NCBI GenBank assembly: GCA_009885825.1 | Contig: VFJY01000050.1 | Coordinates: 62,001-126,000, forward strand | Origin: Rhodobiaceae bacterium | GTDB lineage: Bacteria; Pseudomonadota; Alphaproteobacteria; Rhizobiales; Aestuariivirgaceae | Direction of reading: 5' to 3' | DNA: 64,000 nt | Shown here: positions 37,080 through 47,285 of the stretch, one piece after another | Layout: each line of letters starts with the position of its first letter | Numbering within the stretch: position 1 is the first letter of the stretch | Program-made: the position numbers and the translations under genes | The notes under the pieces: generated by a model | Seen by the model: only the letters and a program-made list of their open reading frames with translations | The model's database searches: none | Told to the model about the DNA's origin: nothing

Positions 37080-37670
37080 TCACAACAAGCCCGCCAATGC
37101 CTCCCGCAAACCCTCCGGCGAGGTGAAGTGGTGGGCCATCATGCCGACCGCCTCGGCGCCTTTCACATTGGCCGCGCTGTCGTCAATGAACAGGCAATCC
37201 TTCGCAGTCAATCCATTGCGCTCCAGCAGCAACCGGTAAATCACCGGGTCGGGCTTGATCAGCTTCTCATCGCCTGAAACGACGATATCGCGAAAACTGT
37301 TCAAAAACGCAAACCGGTCCTTCGTCTCGCGGAACTTGTCGCCGTTCCAGTTGGTGATGGCGTAGACGGGAACTTCCCGCGCCACCAATTCTTCCAGTAT
37401 TGCGACCGTCCCGTCGATAGCGTGGGGCAGTGTCTCGTGCCAGCGCGTGTCATAAGCCGCGATCGCTTCGGCGTGACCCGGGAACTTTGCCGCCCGCTCG
37501 ACAACCGCATCAGAAAACTTTCGGCCACGGTCCTGTTCAAGATTCCACTCGTGATTGCAGACATGGGCTAGGAACCACTCCATCTCCGCTTCGTCGTCAA
37601 AATACTGCGTGAACAGAAAGCGCGGATCCCAGCGCAAGAGGACATTGCCGATGTCGAAAACGATGTTCAT
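37080..37670 (-). CDS. HAD family hydrolase (YihX-like)
   Basis: The 196-residue protein begins MNIVFDIGNVLLRWD, the DxG variant of HAD motif I seen in YihX-like proteins, then ITNWNGDKF (motif II), the Lys in KLIKPDP (motif III) and LFIDDSAANV (motif IV). It is probably a small-molecule phosphatase of unknown substrate. Its ATG overlaps the smc stop by 1 nt (TGATG), so it may be translated by re-initiation from the smc message. Confidence 0.88.
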   Translation of the reverse strand: MNIVFDIGNVLLRWDPRFLFTQYFDDEAEMEWFLAHVCNHEWNLEQDRGRKFSDAVVERAAKFPGHAEAIAAYDTRWHETLPHAIDGTVAILEELVAREVPVYAITNWNGDKFRETKDRFAFLNSFRDIVVSGDEKLIKPDPVIYRLLLERNGLTAKDCLFIDDSAANVKGAEAVGMMAHHFTSPEGLREALAGLL

Positions 37671-40600
37671 CAGCTGGCTTCAGCCATGGCTCCGGCTTCC
37701 GCCAAATTCACCGACACCAGTTGTGATACGCCGCGTTCCATCATGGTGACGCCGAAAAGCCGGTGCATGCGCGACATGGTGAGCTCGTGGTGGGTGATGA
37801 TGAGAAAGCGGGTTTCCGTGCGTTCCAGCATGGCGTCGAGCAGGTTGCAGAAGCGCTCCACATTGTGGTCATCGAGCGGCGCGTCAACTTCGTCGAGCAC
37901 GCAGATGGGCGAGGGATTGGTGAGGAACACAGCGAATATCAGTGCGAGCGCCGTGAGCGTCTGCTCGCCGCCGGACAGCAGCGACAGCACCGTGGGCTTC
38001 TTCCCCGGCGGATGGGCCAGGATCTCAAGGCCAGCCTCCAGCGGATCATCGGACTCAATCAATTGCAATTCCGCCTTGCCGCCGCCAAACAATGTAGTGA
38101 ACAACTCGCCGAATTTCTCATTCACCGTGGTGAAAGCATCAAGCAAACGCTGGCGGCCCTCGCGGTTCAGGCTGGAAATGCCGCCGCGCAGCTTGTTGAT
38201 GGCCTGCACCAGGTCATCGCGTTCCTTGATCAGGGTGCCGAGCTGCGCGGCCACGGCTTCCGCCTCTTCATCGGCGCGAAGATTGACGGCGCCGAGCCGC
38301 TCGCGGTCCTCGCGCAAATCCTGCAGCTTGCGTTCAATCACGTCGCTGGCTTCGATTTTTCCGGGATCAATCCCCGCTTGCGCGATGATTTCTGCGGGCG
38401 CGCATTGCAGGGATTCGGAAATGCGCTGTTCGCAGCGCTCAAGGCGCTGCTGCGACGCATCAAGCCTAGCGCCGAGGCGCGCATGGTCCTCGCGCCAAGT
38501 GGTGGCCAATTCCTGGGCTTCCCGCAAGACCTGGTCGGCGGCGCGAACTTCATTCTCGCCAACCGCCAAGGCATCGGCGGCCTGCTTGCGCTCGATTTCA
38601 GCCTGCTGCAGCGTGTTCATCAGCCGGTGGCGCTTGTCCGCCAGGATTTGCGGCATGCCGGCAAGTTCCGTGATGCCGGCGCGGGTTTCTTCAGCCCGGC
38701 TGGTCAAATGCTCAATCTGGGCGGCGGCGCGCTTGGCCCGCTCGCCCCATTGGGTGCTTTCAGCCTCAATGAATTGAATGCGATCAGCCCGCGCCTTGGC
38801 TTCCCGCTCCAGCCCGTCATGCTTGGCGCGGGCTTCCGCGTAGGCCGCCCGTTCGCGGTTTACGCTGTCGCGCAAAGCGGCAACCGCTTGCGTCAACCCG
38901 TCAACGGCGGGCATCGCCTGAATCTCGGCCTGCGCCGCGGCAAACGCGCCGCGCATTTCGTCCAGCGACTGGCCGACGCGCCGCAGCGCTTCATCAAGAG
39001 CACTTGTCTGCGCCAGCCGCTCGGCCGCCTGCCGCTCATGCCTGGCCAGGGACTGTCTTGCGACTTCCACGGCGGCGGTTGCGGCGCGCCAGGATTCGCG
39101 CTTCTCCCGTTCGCCGCGCGCACCGGTTTCAACAGCGCTCTTGGCGGCCTCGAATGTCGCGCGCGCCTGATCCGAAAGCCGCGCCGCGTCCTGCATTTCA
39201 ACTTCAAGCAGCGTCAGCCGGTTGCGTTCAGCGAGCCGCTTGGCTGCGGCACTTGGCGCATCAGCCGCCGACGTATAGCCATCCCAGCGCCACACATCGC
39301 CCTCGCGCGAAACCAGCCGCTGCCCCGGCCTGAGTTGCGCCTGCAGGACTGGGCCCAATGATTTTGAAATGACGCCAATATGCGAAAGCCTGCGCGTCAA
39401 GGCCTGCGGAGCCTGCACAAAATTGGCCAGCGGCTGGGCGTCTCTCGGTAGCGTCAAGGGGCTGTCCAGGGGGGGAAGCCCGCGCCAGTGGGTGGGCGCT
39501 CCCTCGTCCGATGACGCGTCCATGTCATCGCCCAGGGCCGCGCCGAGCGCTGCTTCGAAGCCGCGCTCGACCCTGATCTGGTCAACCAGCGATGGCCACA
39601 GCGCATCGCTGCTGGCCTTCAGAAAATTCGTCAGTGTGCGGACTTCCGTCTGCAGGCGGTCGGCCTTGCGCCGCGCCTCGTCATGGGCTTGCCGCGTTTC
39701 GGTTTCCACCATGCGCGCGAAGCGCAGCGAAACCTCCGCCTCATTGGCGGCAGTTTCGTTGGTGGCGACAACGCCGACCGCTGTTTCAACAGCGGCGGCA
39801 AGGGTGGGGCCGTCGCCGGCGTTGCCCATTTGCGCCAAAAGCTGCTGGCGCTTGCTATTTGTTTCAGCCTCGTCCCGCTCAAGCCTTGCGATACGCTGCT
39901 TCTGGTCTTCGATGCTGCGCGACAGGGCGCCGCGCCGCGCGTTGAGCTCCGACAATCTGGCGCCCGCCTGGTCGGCGGCTTCCTGGGCCTCGGCCAGGGC
40001 GCTCGCCGCGCTCTGCAGGGCAAGGGCGGCGGCGGCGCGAAGCTCGCCGTCATTACCGAGGGCGGCTTTAAGCGCCGTGTCTTCCTCAACCAGCCGCGCA
40101 ATCACGCCATCCGTATCGCCCAGCGTGTCCCGCTCGCGGGTCAAGTCCGCTGAAGCCTGGGCCAGGAGCTGGTCCAGCTCCTTGCGCCGCGCCTCAACCC
40201 GGCGCTCTTCTTCATCCAGATTATTGCGTTCAAGGCCAACCCGCTGCAAAACCGCCGCGCGAATAGTTTCCTGTTCGCGCAGCGCCGGCAGTTTTTCGCC
40301 GAGTTCATCGCGCGCCCTGAGCTTTTCCGAGGCGGCCCGGATATGCTCCGCCAGAACCCGTGTGGCATCATCGAGGGCAGCCCGGTCCTTTTCAGCAGCT
40401 TCCGCCGCATCCCTCCACGCCACATAAAGGCCAGCCGCTTCCAACCTTCTGATTTCCGCCGACACCAGCTTGTATTTCTGCGCCTGCCTGGCCTGCCGCT
40501 TCAGGCTGTTCAGCTGACTCTCCAGCTGGGAAGTCACGTCCTCAAGCCGGACCAGATTGGCCTCGGCCCCCTTGAGCTTGAGCTCAGCCTCATGGCGGCG

Positions 40601-41125
40601 CGTGTGCAGGCCCGTAATGCCTGCGGCTTCTTCCAGGATCAGGCGCCGGGCCTGGGGCTTGGCATTGATAATCTCGCCGATCTGCCCCTGCCGCACCAGG
40701 GACGGAGACCTGGCGCCGGTCGATGCATCGGCGAACAGCAATTGCACGTCGCGCGCCCGCACGTCACGGCCATTGATGCGGTAGGCCGAGCCCGCCTCGC
40801 GCTCAATCCGCCGGGAGATTTCCAGCACTTCGCTGTCATTGTGCTGCGGCGGCGCCGTGCGGTCGTCATTCGACATCGTCACCATGACTTCCGCCATGTT
40901 GCGCGAGGGCCTGGCGGTGGTGCCGGAGAAAATCACATCGTCCATGCCGGAGCCCCGCATGGACTTGTAGGAGCTTTCACCCATCACCCAGCGAAGCGCT
41001 TCAAGCAGGTTGGACTTGCCGCAGCCATTGGGGCCGACAACGCCCGTCAGACCCGGCTCGATCAAAAAATCCGTGGGCTCAACAAACGACTTGAATCCGG
41101 ATAGCCTTAGCCGCGTGAATTTCAT
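37670..41125 (-). CDS. smc: chromosome segregation protein SMC
   Basis: The 1151-residue ATPase starts MKFTRLRLSGFKSF with Walker A GPNGCGKSN at 31-39. Long coiled coils flank a hinge at about 510-660. The C-terminal head has the signature LSGGEQ from 1050 and Walker B ICVLDEVDAPLD from 1074. SMC with ScpAB condenses and segregates the chromosome. The ATG at 41125 gives the canonical N-terminus; an upstream frame extension is ignored. The neighbours dsbA-like, DUF721 and mutY are the usual alphaproteobacterial setting. Confidence 0.97.
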   Translation of the reverse strand: MKFTRLRLSGFKSFVEPTDFLIEPGLTGVVGPNGCGKSNLLEALRWVMGESSYKSMRGSGMDDVIFSGTTARPSRNMAEVMVTMSNDDRTAPPQHNDSEVLEISRRIEREAGSAYRINGRDVRARDVQLLFADASTGARSPSLVRQGQIGEIINAKPQARRLILEEAAGITGLHTRRHEAELKLKGAEANLVRLEDVTSQLESQLNSLKRQARQAQKYKLVSAEIRRLEAAGLYVAWRDAAEAAEKDRAALDDATRVLAEHIRAASEKLRARDELGEKLPALREQETIRAAVLQRVGLERNNLDEEERRVEARRKELDQLLAQASADLTRERDTLGDTDGVIARLVEEDTALKAALGNDGELRAAAALALQSAASALAEAQEAADQAGARLSELNARRGALSRSIEDQKQRIARLERDEAETNSKRQQLLAQMGNAGDGPTLAAAVETAVGVVATNETAANEAEVSLRFARMVETETRQAHDEARRKADRLQTEVRTLTNFLKASSDALWPSLVDQIRVERGFEAALGAALGDDMDASSDEGAPTHWRGLPPLDSPLTLPRDAQPLANFVQAPQALTRRLSHIGVISKSLGPVLQAQLRPGQRLVSREGDVWRWDGYTSAADAPSAAAKRLAERNRLTLLEVEMQDAARLSDQARATFEAAKSAVETGARGEREKRESWRAATAAVEVARQSLARHERQAAERLAQTSALDEALRRVGQSLDEMRGAFAAAQAEIQAMPAVDGLTQAVAALRDSVNRERAAYAEARAKHDGLEREAKARADRIQFIEAESTQWGERAKRAAAQIEHLTSRAEETRAGITELAGMPQILADKRHRLMNTLQQAEIERKQAADALAVGENEVRAADQVLREAQELATTWREDHARLGARLDASQQRLERCEQRISESLQCAPAEIIAQAGIDPGKIEASDVIERKLQDLREDRERLGAVNLRADEEAEAVAAQLGTLIKERDDLVQAINKLRGGISSLNREGRQRLLDAFTTVNEKFGELFTTLFGGGKAELQLIESDDPLEAGLEILAHPPGKKPTVLSLLSGGEQTLTALALIFAVFLTNPSPICVLDEVDAPLDDHNVERFCNLLDAMLERTETRFLIITHHELTMSRMHRLFGVTMMERGVSQLVSVNLAEAGAMAEAS

Positions 41126-41149
41126 TTTGCCCCAACCCCGTGACACGTC

Positions 41150-41770
41150 TCAAACCAGAAGCGGATCAATCAATTTCCGCATGGCCTCGATTGAGGTGTC
41201 GCCCTTGTATTTCTCGCCGTTGATGAAAAATGTGGGAATGCTGTCCACCCCAAAGCCTTCAGCCTTCTTGCGCACCTCCAGAACCTGCTTGGCAATGGCT
41301 TCATTCTTCATGCAGGCGTCGAATTCCGCCGTCGTGAAGCCCGCCTGCTGGGCAATTTTGCCAAGACCTTCCAGCGGATTTTGCGTCCATTCCGGTTGGG
41401 TCAAAAAGAAAACATCGATCAGCGGGAAGTATTTTTCCTTGGGCGCGCAGCGCGCCAGCATGAAGGCCGCGAGAGCCGCGTCATTGTGCGGAAACTCGCG
41501 CATGATAAAACGGATCTTGCCCGTATCGATGTATTCTTTTTTCAGCGCGATGAAGGTTTCATTGTAAAACGCCGCGCAATGGGGACAGGTGGCCGAAGCG
41601 TATTCAATCACGGTGACTTTGGCCGTGTCCGGCCCCAGCACCATTTCCCCATAGGCCGGCGCATCATTCAGCCCGGTCAAATCCACAGCGAGGGCATGCG
41701 GCGATGCGAGCGCCAGCCCCGCCAATGCCACCGAACCAAAAACTACCTTGCGTTTGCTGAGTGAGTCCAT
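41150..41770 (-). CDS. DsbA family thiol:disulfide oxidoreductase
   Basis: The 206-residue protein has a twin-Lys/Arg-type leader and signal peptide (VVFGSVALAGLALASPHALA), then a thioredoxin fold with active site CPHC at 62-65 and the cis-Pro in SIPTF. The helical insert is of DsbA type. It would oxidise or shuffle disulfides in the periplasm. TAGGTAA precedes the ATG. It lies 24 bp upstream of smc and is likely in the same transcript, as in many relatives. Confidence 0.92.
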   Translation of the reverse strand: MDSLSKRKVVFGSVALAGLALASPHALAVDLTGLNDAPAYGEMVLGPDTAKVTVIEYASATCPHCAAFYNETFIALKKEYIDTGKIRFIMREFPHNDAALAAFMLARCAPKEKYFPLIDVFFLTQPEWTQNPLEGLGKIAQQAGFTTAEFDACMKNEAIAKQVLEVRKKAEGFGVDSIPTFFINGEKYKGDTSIEAMRKLIDPLLV

Positions 41771-41810
41771 GAAAATTACCTACTAGATGTTTGATGTTGG
41801 GACCAATTGA

Positions 41811-42296
41811 TTATTCGCCTTGTGGAGAACCCGGTTTTCTGCCGAGGGCTGCCGCCCCAAGCCGCAGCAGCGATTGCCGCAAATTCTCATCCGCGATGGA
41901 ACTGAGGCGCATGACCAACGCTTCTCCGGTTTCATCATCCAAGGTATTAGCTTGTTTCTTCAAAGGCTTAAGCTTGGTGAGATGGGATTGTGTGATCTTG
42001 ACTGAAGTCACCGCGCCATAGCCATAGAACTGGTTGATGCGCTCGATGATGTGATGCGCCTGATGCTGGAGATCCAGGCTGCGGCCAGGTTCAGCGCGAA
42101 TGTGGAGTGTGCCGCCAAGCTTTTGATCGGCTTCGCCTGCGCCGCGGGGCCACTTGATTCGCTCCGGTTCGCAATACTGCGACAGGCCTTGCCCTACAAT
42201 TTCCGGCCAGCGCGCGATAAGCTCCCCATAGGCAAAACCATAGCGCGCAAAGCTCGCCTTCGTGAGTTTTTCAAAATGCTTGTCCAAGCGTTCCAT
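41811..42296 (-). CDS. DUF721 (DciA-like) protein
   Basis: From ATG 42296 the protein has 161 residues. The DUF721 domain covers about 15-105: YGELIARWPEIVGQGLSQYCEPERIKWP, LHIRAEPGRSLDLQHQAHHIIERINQFYGYGAV. DciA-type proteins load or control the replicative helicase DnaB; alphaproteobacterial members carry extra C-terminal sequence as here. Divergent from mutY with 52 bp between the starts, so the promoters must overlap. An upstream frame to 42350 would overlap mutY and is unlikely. Confidence 0.85.
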   Translation of the reverse strand: MERLDKHFEKLTKASFARYGFAYGELIARWPEIVGQGLSQYCEPERIKWPRGAGEADQKLGGTLHIRAEPGRSLDLQHQAHHIIERINQFYGYGAVTSVKITQSHLTKLKPLKKQANTLDDETGEALVMRLSSIADENLRQSLLRLGAAALGRKPGSPQGE

Positions 42297-42348
42297 GTAA
42301 AGTCTATATAACGCCGAATTAACGATAGGGAAGAGTTGAACGAAGACC

Positions 42349-43392
42349 ATGGCGGAACAAGGGCTTCACGGTGATTTGGCGGAAAAACTTCTGGACTGGT
42401 ATGATGCCCATGCCCGCGTCCTGCCATGGCGGGCAAAGCCGGGCGTCTTGCCCGATCCCTATCATGTGTGGCTCTCCGAGATCATGTTGCAGCAAACCAC
42501 CGTGGCGGCGGTGCGCGATTATTACATCAAATTTTTGAAGCTATGGCCCGCTATTGAGGATTTGGCTGCGGCGAGCCAGGATGATGCGCTGCGCGCCTGG
42601 GCGGGCCTTGGCTATTACGCCCGCGCCCGCAATCTCCATGCCTGCGCCAAGGTGATCATGCGTGATTGGAACGGCAAGTTCCCTTCGACCGAAGCGGAAC
42701 TCCGGACCCTTCCCGGCATCGGCCCCTATACGTCGGCCGCCATCGCCAGCATTGCCTTTGACCGGCCTCATGCGGCTGTCGATGGCAATGTTGAGCGTGT
42801 CATAGCGCGGCTCTATGCCATCAAGACACCGCTTCCCGCCGCCAAGCCCGAGATCAAGGAAAGAACCCAAAGCCTGGTGCCGCCAAAACGCGCCGGAGAT
42901 TTCGCCCAGGCGCTCATGGACCTGGGAGCAACCATTTGCACCCCGCGCGTGACCAATTGCCAAATCTGTCCGTGGACTGAGCATTGCGGGGGCCGGAAGG
43001 CTGGCGTCGCAGAAAGCCTGCCGCGCAAACTGCCCAGGCTAAAAATTCCCACGCGACATGGCATAGCCTTCTGGGTGGAGCGCGAAGATGGGTTTGTTCT
43101 TCTGCGCCGCCGCCCACAAAAGGGCCTCTTGGGCGGCATGATGGAAATCCCCTCGACCGATTGGGGAGCGAAGCCTCCGCGCGATGTGAGGCCACCCATC
43201 GATGCCAAATGGAAAAAACAAAAAATCCAGATCGAACACACCTTCACCCATTTTCATTTGAAGCTCAGTGTGTGGACGACTGTGAGTTCCCAGTTGCCCG
43301 ACGGCGACTACAGCTGGGTTCACAAGAATGATCTGGAGCGCGAAGCTTTGCCATCGGTGATGCGAAAAATTGTCGCTCTACTAATGGGTTAG
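42349..43392 (+). CDS. mutY: A/G-specific adenine DNA glycosylase
   Basis: MutY removes adenine mispaired with 8-oxoguanine. The 347-residue protein has the catalytic Glu E44 in SEIMLQQT, the helix-hairpin-helix LPGIGPYTSAAI, D145 in VDGNVER and the 4Fe-4S ligands C197, C204, C207 and C213. A C-terminal NUDIX-like domain (about 235-345) recognises 8-oxoG. Its 3' end overlaps the convergent hypothetical gene by 4 nt. Confidence 0.97.
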   Translation: MAEQGLHGDLAEKLLDWYDAHARVLPWRAKPGVLPDPYHVWLSEIMLQQTTVAAVRDYYIKFLKLWPAIEDLAAASQDDALRAWAGLGYYARARNLHACAKVIMRDWNGKFPSTEAELRTLPGIGPYTSAAIASIAFDRPHAAVDGNVERVIARLYAIKTPLPAAKPEIKERTQSLVPPKRAGDFAQALMDLGATICTPRVTNCQICPWTEHCGGRKAGVAESLPRKLPRLKIPTRHGIAFWVEREDGFVLLRRRPQKGLLGGMMEIPSTDWGAKPPRDVRPPIDAKWKKQKIQIEHTFTHFHLKLSVWTTVSSQLPDGDYSWVHKNDLEREALPSVMRKIVALLMG

Positions 43393-43862
43393 GAGATTGC
43401 CAGTCTTCGATGTGCTTTCTCAACAATTATGTCAGGAAATCTGCTGGCGTATTTTGCCACGATATATTCACCTGTTAATTCAGGAAGTCCAATTTTCACG
43501 AGCGCCTGAAAGCCCTCGGTTTCCTTATCCATATCAGTCCATTCAATCAATGATTGCAGGACTCCCTTATTTTTTATTTTGCGTCGGGTGTAGGCTGCTT
43601 TGACATTCTTGCCGTTGTGTTTCTCAAACAAATAGTTTTCGTACGCTGCAATCCCCTCCCACATTTCGCGCACAATGGGATCATCAGGATTGTCGTGAGG
43701 TGCACCTTCTATTTCACAAAACCGTTTAAGTACTTGGCGGTAGATATCCGTCATTCCACCTTCCTTCGCACGCTTCATCACAATTTGGCACTGCCCTGGT
43801 GTGGTAAGTTTGTTCAAGTCGTAAAGTTTGGGAGGTGGTTTTTTCTGATCTTCCCTGTTCAT
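43389..43862 (-). CDS. uncharacterised protein downstream of ccrM
   Basis: I cannot name this 157-residue protein. It is soluble and charged, starts MNREDQKKPPPKLYDLNKL, and has the basic stretch AAYTRRKIKNKGVLQSLIEW, which could contact nucleic acid. It has no signal peptide and no Cys motif. It is last in the apparent minus-strand series rnhB, ccrM, HAD phosphatase, starting 3 bp after the HAD stop. It is not an artefact: length, composition and tight spacing fit a gene. Its codon use looks more AT-rich than that of its neighbours. Confidence 0.72.
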   Translation of the reverse strand: MNREDQKKPPPKLYDLNKLTTPGQCQIVMKRAKEGGMTDIYRQVLKRFCEIEGAPHDNPDDPIVREMWEGIAAYENYLFEKHNGKNVKAAYTRRKIKNKGVLQSLIEWTDMDKETEGFQALVKIGLPELTGEYIVAKYASRFPDIIVEKAHRRLAIS

Positions 43863-43865
43863 AAT

Positions 43866-44546
43866 TTACCGCCGCCCGCCAATCTCGTCGATATGGGCCA
43901 GCATGTCGGCAGGGTCATCGAACACGCGGTAGGCGCCTGAACGCTGGAGTTCATCCGTGCCATAGCCACCCGACAGAAACCCAATGCCCAGCGCCCGCGC
44001 CCTTTGCGCGGACAGCATGTCCCAGATGCTGTCGCCCACGACGCAGGCCGTCTCGATTTCAATGCCCAGCTTTTCGGCGGCCGCCAGAAACAAATCCGGA
44101 TCAGGCTTGGCATAGGCCACCAAATCACGCGTCACCACCGGCACCTTGTCGGCATCAACGCCCAGAATTTTCAACACAGGCCCGGCTGTAGCCATCCGCC
44201 CCGACGTTGCAATGGCCCATGGAATATAATTGTCCGTCAGATATTTCAGCAGCTCACGGGCGCCGGGCAAGGCCTTCGTATTGGAGGAGTGCGCATTGTA
44301 ATGGGCCGCGTGATGGGACCGCATCCGGGCCAGCGCCTCGTCGCTGAATTCAAGCCCGGTTTCGCGGGCAAGTGCGCGCGTGAACAGGCCGCCCGACATG
44401 CCAATGCGGCGGTGAATGCGCCAGATCGACACTTCGATCCCTTCCTTTTGAAGTGCGTCGTGCCAGGCCAGCACATGATCATAGACGCTATCCACAAGCG
44501 TGCCGTCGAGGTCAAAGAGAAATGACGTGGGTTGGCGGGCCTTCAT
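43866..44546 (-). CDS. HAD family phosphatase (Gph-like)
   Basis: The 226-residue protein starts MKARQPTSFLFDLDGTLVDS with the HAD nucleophile and acid at D12 and D14, a four-helix cap typical of phosphoglycolate/beta-phosphoglucomutase-like enzymes, IATSGR (motif II), YAKPDPDLFLAA (motif III) and CVVGDSIWDMLSA (motif IV). The ATG at 44546 has GGAG 8 nt upstream; a frame to 44591 adds 15 residues of poor quality. Substrate unknown. It lies 57 bp after ccrM on the same strand. Confidence 0.88.
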   Translation of the reverse strand: MKARQPTSFLFDLDGTLVDSVYDHVLAWHDALQKEGIEVSIWRIHRRIGMSGGLFTRALARETGLEFSDEALARMRSHHAAHYNAHSSNTKALPGARELLKYLTDNYIPWAIATSGRMATAGPVLKILGVDADKVPVVTRDLVAYAKPDPDLFLAAAEKLGIEIETACVVGDSIWDMLSAQRARALGIGFLSGGYGTDELQRSGAYRVFDDPADMLAHIDEIGGRR

Positions 44547-44603
44547 GGGCGGTGCTCCAGTTTTATCTGGACCTACTGCCTCAATCTCCACCTGGCAAGA
44601 AGC

Positions 44604-45722
<1,119 letters not shown>

Positions 45723-45746
45723 TCAACTCACTCAGATGAATGGTAT

Positions 45747-45772
45747 GAATCTTTGCGGAGTCCCCGTGAATC
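45747..45772 (-). promoter_or_regulatory. cluster of three GANTC sites upstream of ccrM
   Basis: GAATC at 45747-45751, GAGTC at 45758-45762 and GAATC at 45768-45772 fill part of the 79-bp gap between rnhB and ccrM. Starts are 11 and 10 bp apart, about one helical turn each. The density is about ten times random expectation for a site present once per 256 positions. Confidence 0.75.
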
Positions 45773-45789
45773 GAATTCAGTGAAAATGG

Positions 45790-46401
45790 TTAACGGCCAA
45801 ATAACTTGGCGATGGGCGCGAAGCTTTTGCGATGGTGAATGCAGGCGCCGGCGCGTTGCAAAGCCGCATGGTGGGCCGCCGTTCCATAGCCCTTGTGGCG
45901 GGCAAAACCATAGGCAGGAAATTCCCGGTCAAGCTTGATCATGATGCGGTCGCGCGTGACCTTTGCAATGATCGAGGCCGCCGCAATCGAAAGCGAACGG
46001 GCATCGCCGGAGACAATTGTTTGACCCGGGCATGAAAGCGTGGGAGCGCGGTTGCCATCCACCAGCGCAAAATCCGGCGTGCAAGGAAGTCCGCGAACGG
46101 CCTCCGCCATCGCCCACAATGTGGCGGCCAAAATATTATCCCGGTCAATGCGGGACTCATCGCCGATGCCGACGCCTACTTTGGCCGATGACACAATCTC
46201 ATCGAACAACATTTTCCGCTTTGCTTCATTCAGCTTCTTGGAATCATTGAGGCCGCGAGGAATATTCTGCGGGTCCAGAACAACAGCGGCAGCCACCACC
46301 GGCCCCGCCCAAGGCCCGCGCCCCGCTTCATCGATTCCACAGACGATTCCATAGCCTCGATCAAGGGCATCCAATTCGTATGAGAAATCCGGCCTTGCCA
46401 T
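45790..46401 (-). CDS. rnhB: ribonuclease HII
   Basis: RNase HII cleaves the RNA strand of RNA-DNA hybrids and single ribonucleotides in DNA. From ATG 46401 the protein has 203 residues, with GIDEAGRGPWAGPVVAAAV (D24, E25), NDSKKLNEAKR, VDGNRAP and the HKGYGTAAHHAAL signature of type HII. A GTG at 46422 is an alternative start. It lies upstream of ccrM on the same strand, a common alphaproteobacterial pairing. Confidence 0.95.
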   Translation of the reverse strand: MARPDFSYELDALDRGYGIVCGIDEAGRGPWAGPVVAAAVVLDPQNIPRGLNDSKKLNEAKRKMLFDEIVSSAKVGVGIGDESRIDRDNILAATLWAMAEAVRGLPCTPDFALVDGNRAPTLSCPGQTIVSGDARSLSIAAASIIAKVTRDRIMIKLDREFPAYGFARHKGYGTAAHHAALQRAGACIHHRKSFAPIAKLFGR

Positions 46402-46432
46402 TGAGCTGCAATGCAACGTCACTCAAAATTGG

Positions 46433-47269
46433 TCAAGTGCCAATTGGCCTGGCCATAATGTCATTGATGTCGCCAAAAGAAATGGCGGAATCGGCGAAAG
46501 TAAATTTACCCTGGCTGAGAATTTCCTCAGCCCCGCGTAACATGGCGCCATAGGCAGCGCGCGCCAGGGTAGCACCAACGCTAATGCGTTTGACACCCAG
46601 TTCGGCAAGATCATGCACCGAAAGCCCAACCCCTTTCATCTCCATAACCACATTCACGGGCTTGTTCAGCGATGACGTAACAGCTCTGATATTTTCAGCA
46701 GTCCTAAGGTCCGGCGCGAAGAGAACATCGGCCCCAGCCATCTCAAAAGCCTGCAACCGTTTGATTGTATCCTTGATATCTGCAATGCCATGCACAAAAT
46801 TCTCGGCTCGCGCCGTGAGCACGAAAGGGAAGGGCAGCTTGCGCACCGCTTCAACGGCGGCGGCCACGCGCTCGGTTGCAAGGCCGAAATCGAAAATTGG
46901 CGACCCTGGCCGCCCGGTTGCATCCTCAATGGAGCCGCCAACAAGTCCTGCTTCCGCAGCCTTGGCGATCGTAAGCGCGCAAGATTCCGGTGTTTCCCCG
47001 TAGCCATTTTCCAGGTCGACTGAAACCGGCAGCCTCGAAGCTCTATCTATTGTCACCGCATTGGCCAGCGCCTCCTCCCGCAAAACTGCATTCGCGCCAT
47101 CGGGCCTGCCAAGAGAAAACGCAAGCCCGGCGCTGGTGGTCGCCAGCGCCCTGAAGCCGAGGTTCTCCAGCAACCGGGCACTGCCCGCATCCCAAGGGTT
47201 TGGAATGACAAAGGCGCCCGGTTCTTCATGAAGCCGCTTGAAGGTCAAAGCCTTTTGCAGTTGATCCAA
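46433..47269 (-). CDS. isocitrate lyase/PEP mutase superfamily protein
   Basis: The 278-residue (beta/alpha)8 protein has PGAFVIPNPWDAGSARLLENLGF, SVDLENGYGETPE, the Asp/Glu metal-binding GSIEDATGR, and LTARAENFVHG, like 2-methylisocitrate-lyase-like or oxaloacetate-decarboxylase-like members. The catalytic Cys loop of isocitrate lyase (KKCGH) is absent; the product is unknown. A TTG at 47269 has GGGAGG 7 nt upstream; GTG 47275 and TTG 47284 are alternatives. It follows the radical SAM gene on the same strand. Confidence 0.85.
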   Translation of the reverse strand: MDQLQKALTFKRLHEEPGAFVIPNPWDAGSARLLENLGFRALATTSAGLAFSLGRPDGANAVLREEALANAVTIDRASRLPVSVDLENGYGETPESCALTIAKAAEAGLVGGSIEDATGRPGSPIFDFGLATERVAAAVEAVRKLPFPFVLTARAENFVHGIADIKDTIKRLQAFEMAGADVLFAPDLRTAENIRAVTSSLNKPVNVVMEMKGVGLSVHDLAELGVKRISVGATLARAAYGAMLRGAEEILSQGKFTFADSAISFGDINDIMARPIGT

Positions 47270-47285
47270 AATCACGCCTCCCAAT

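Noticed and set aside
37763-39361. 532-residue open frame antisense to smc
   Set aside because: It mirrors the regular codon pattern of smc, has no ribosome binding site or recognisable domain, and smc is complete with all motifs. Other long frames opposite smc (for example 39369-40427 and 40343-41104) are of the same kind.
45790-45804. CtrA-like box (ttaa, 7 bp, ataa) upstream of ccrM
   Set aside because: One half differs from TTAA and most of it lies in the 3' end of rnhB. With one mismatch such boxes are frequent by chance.
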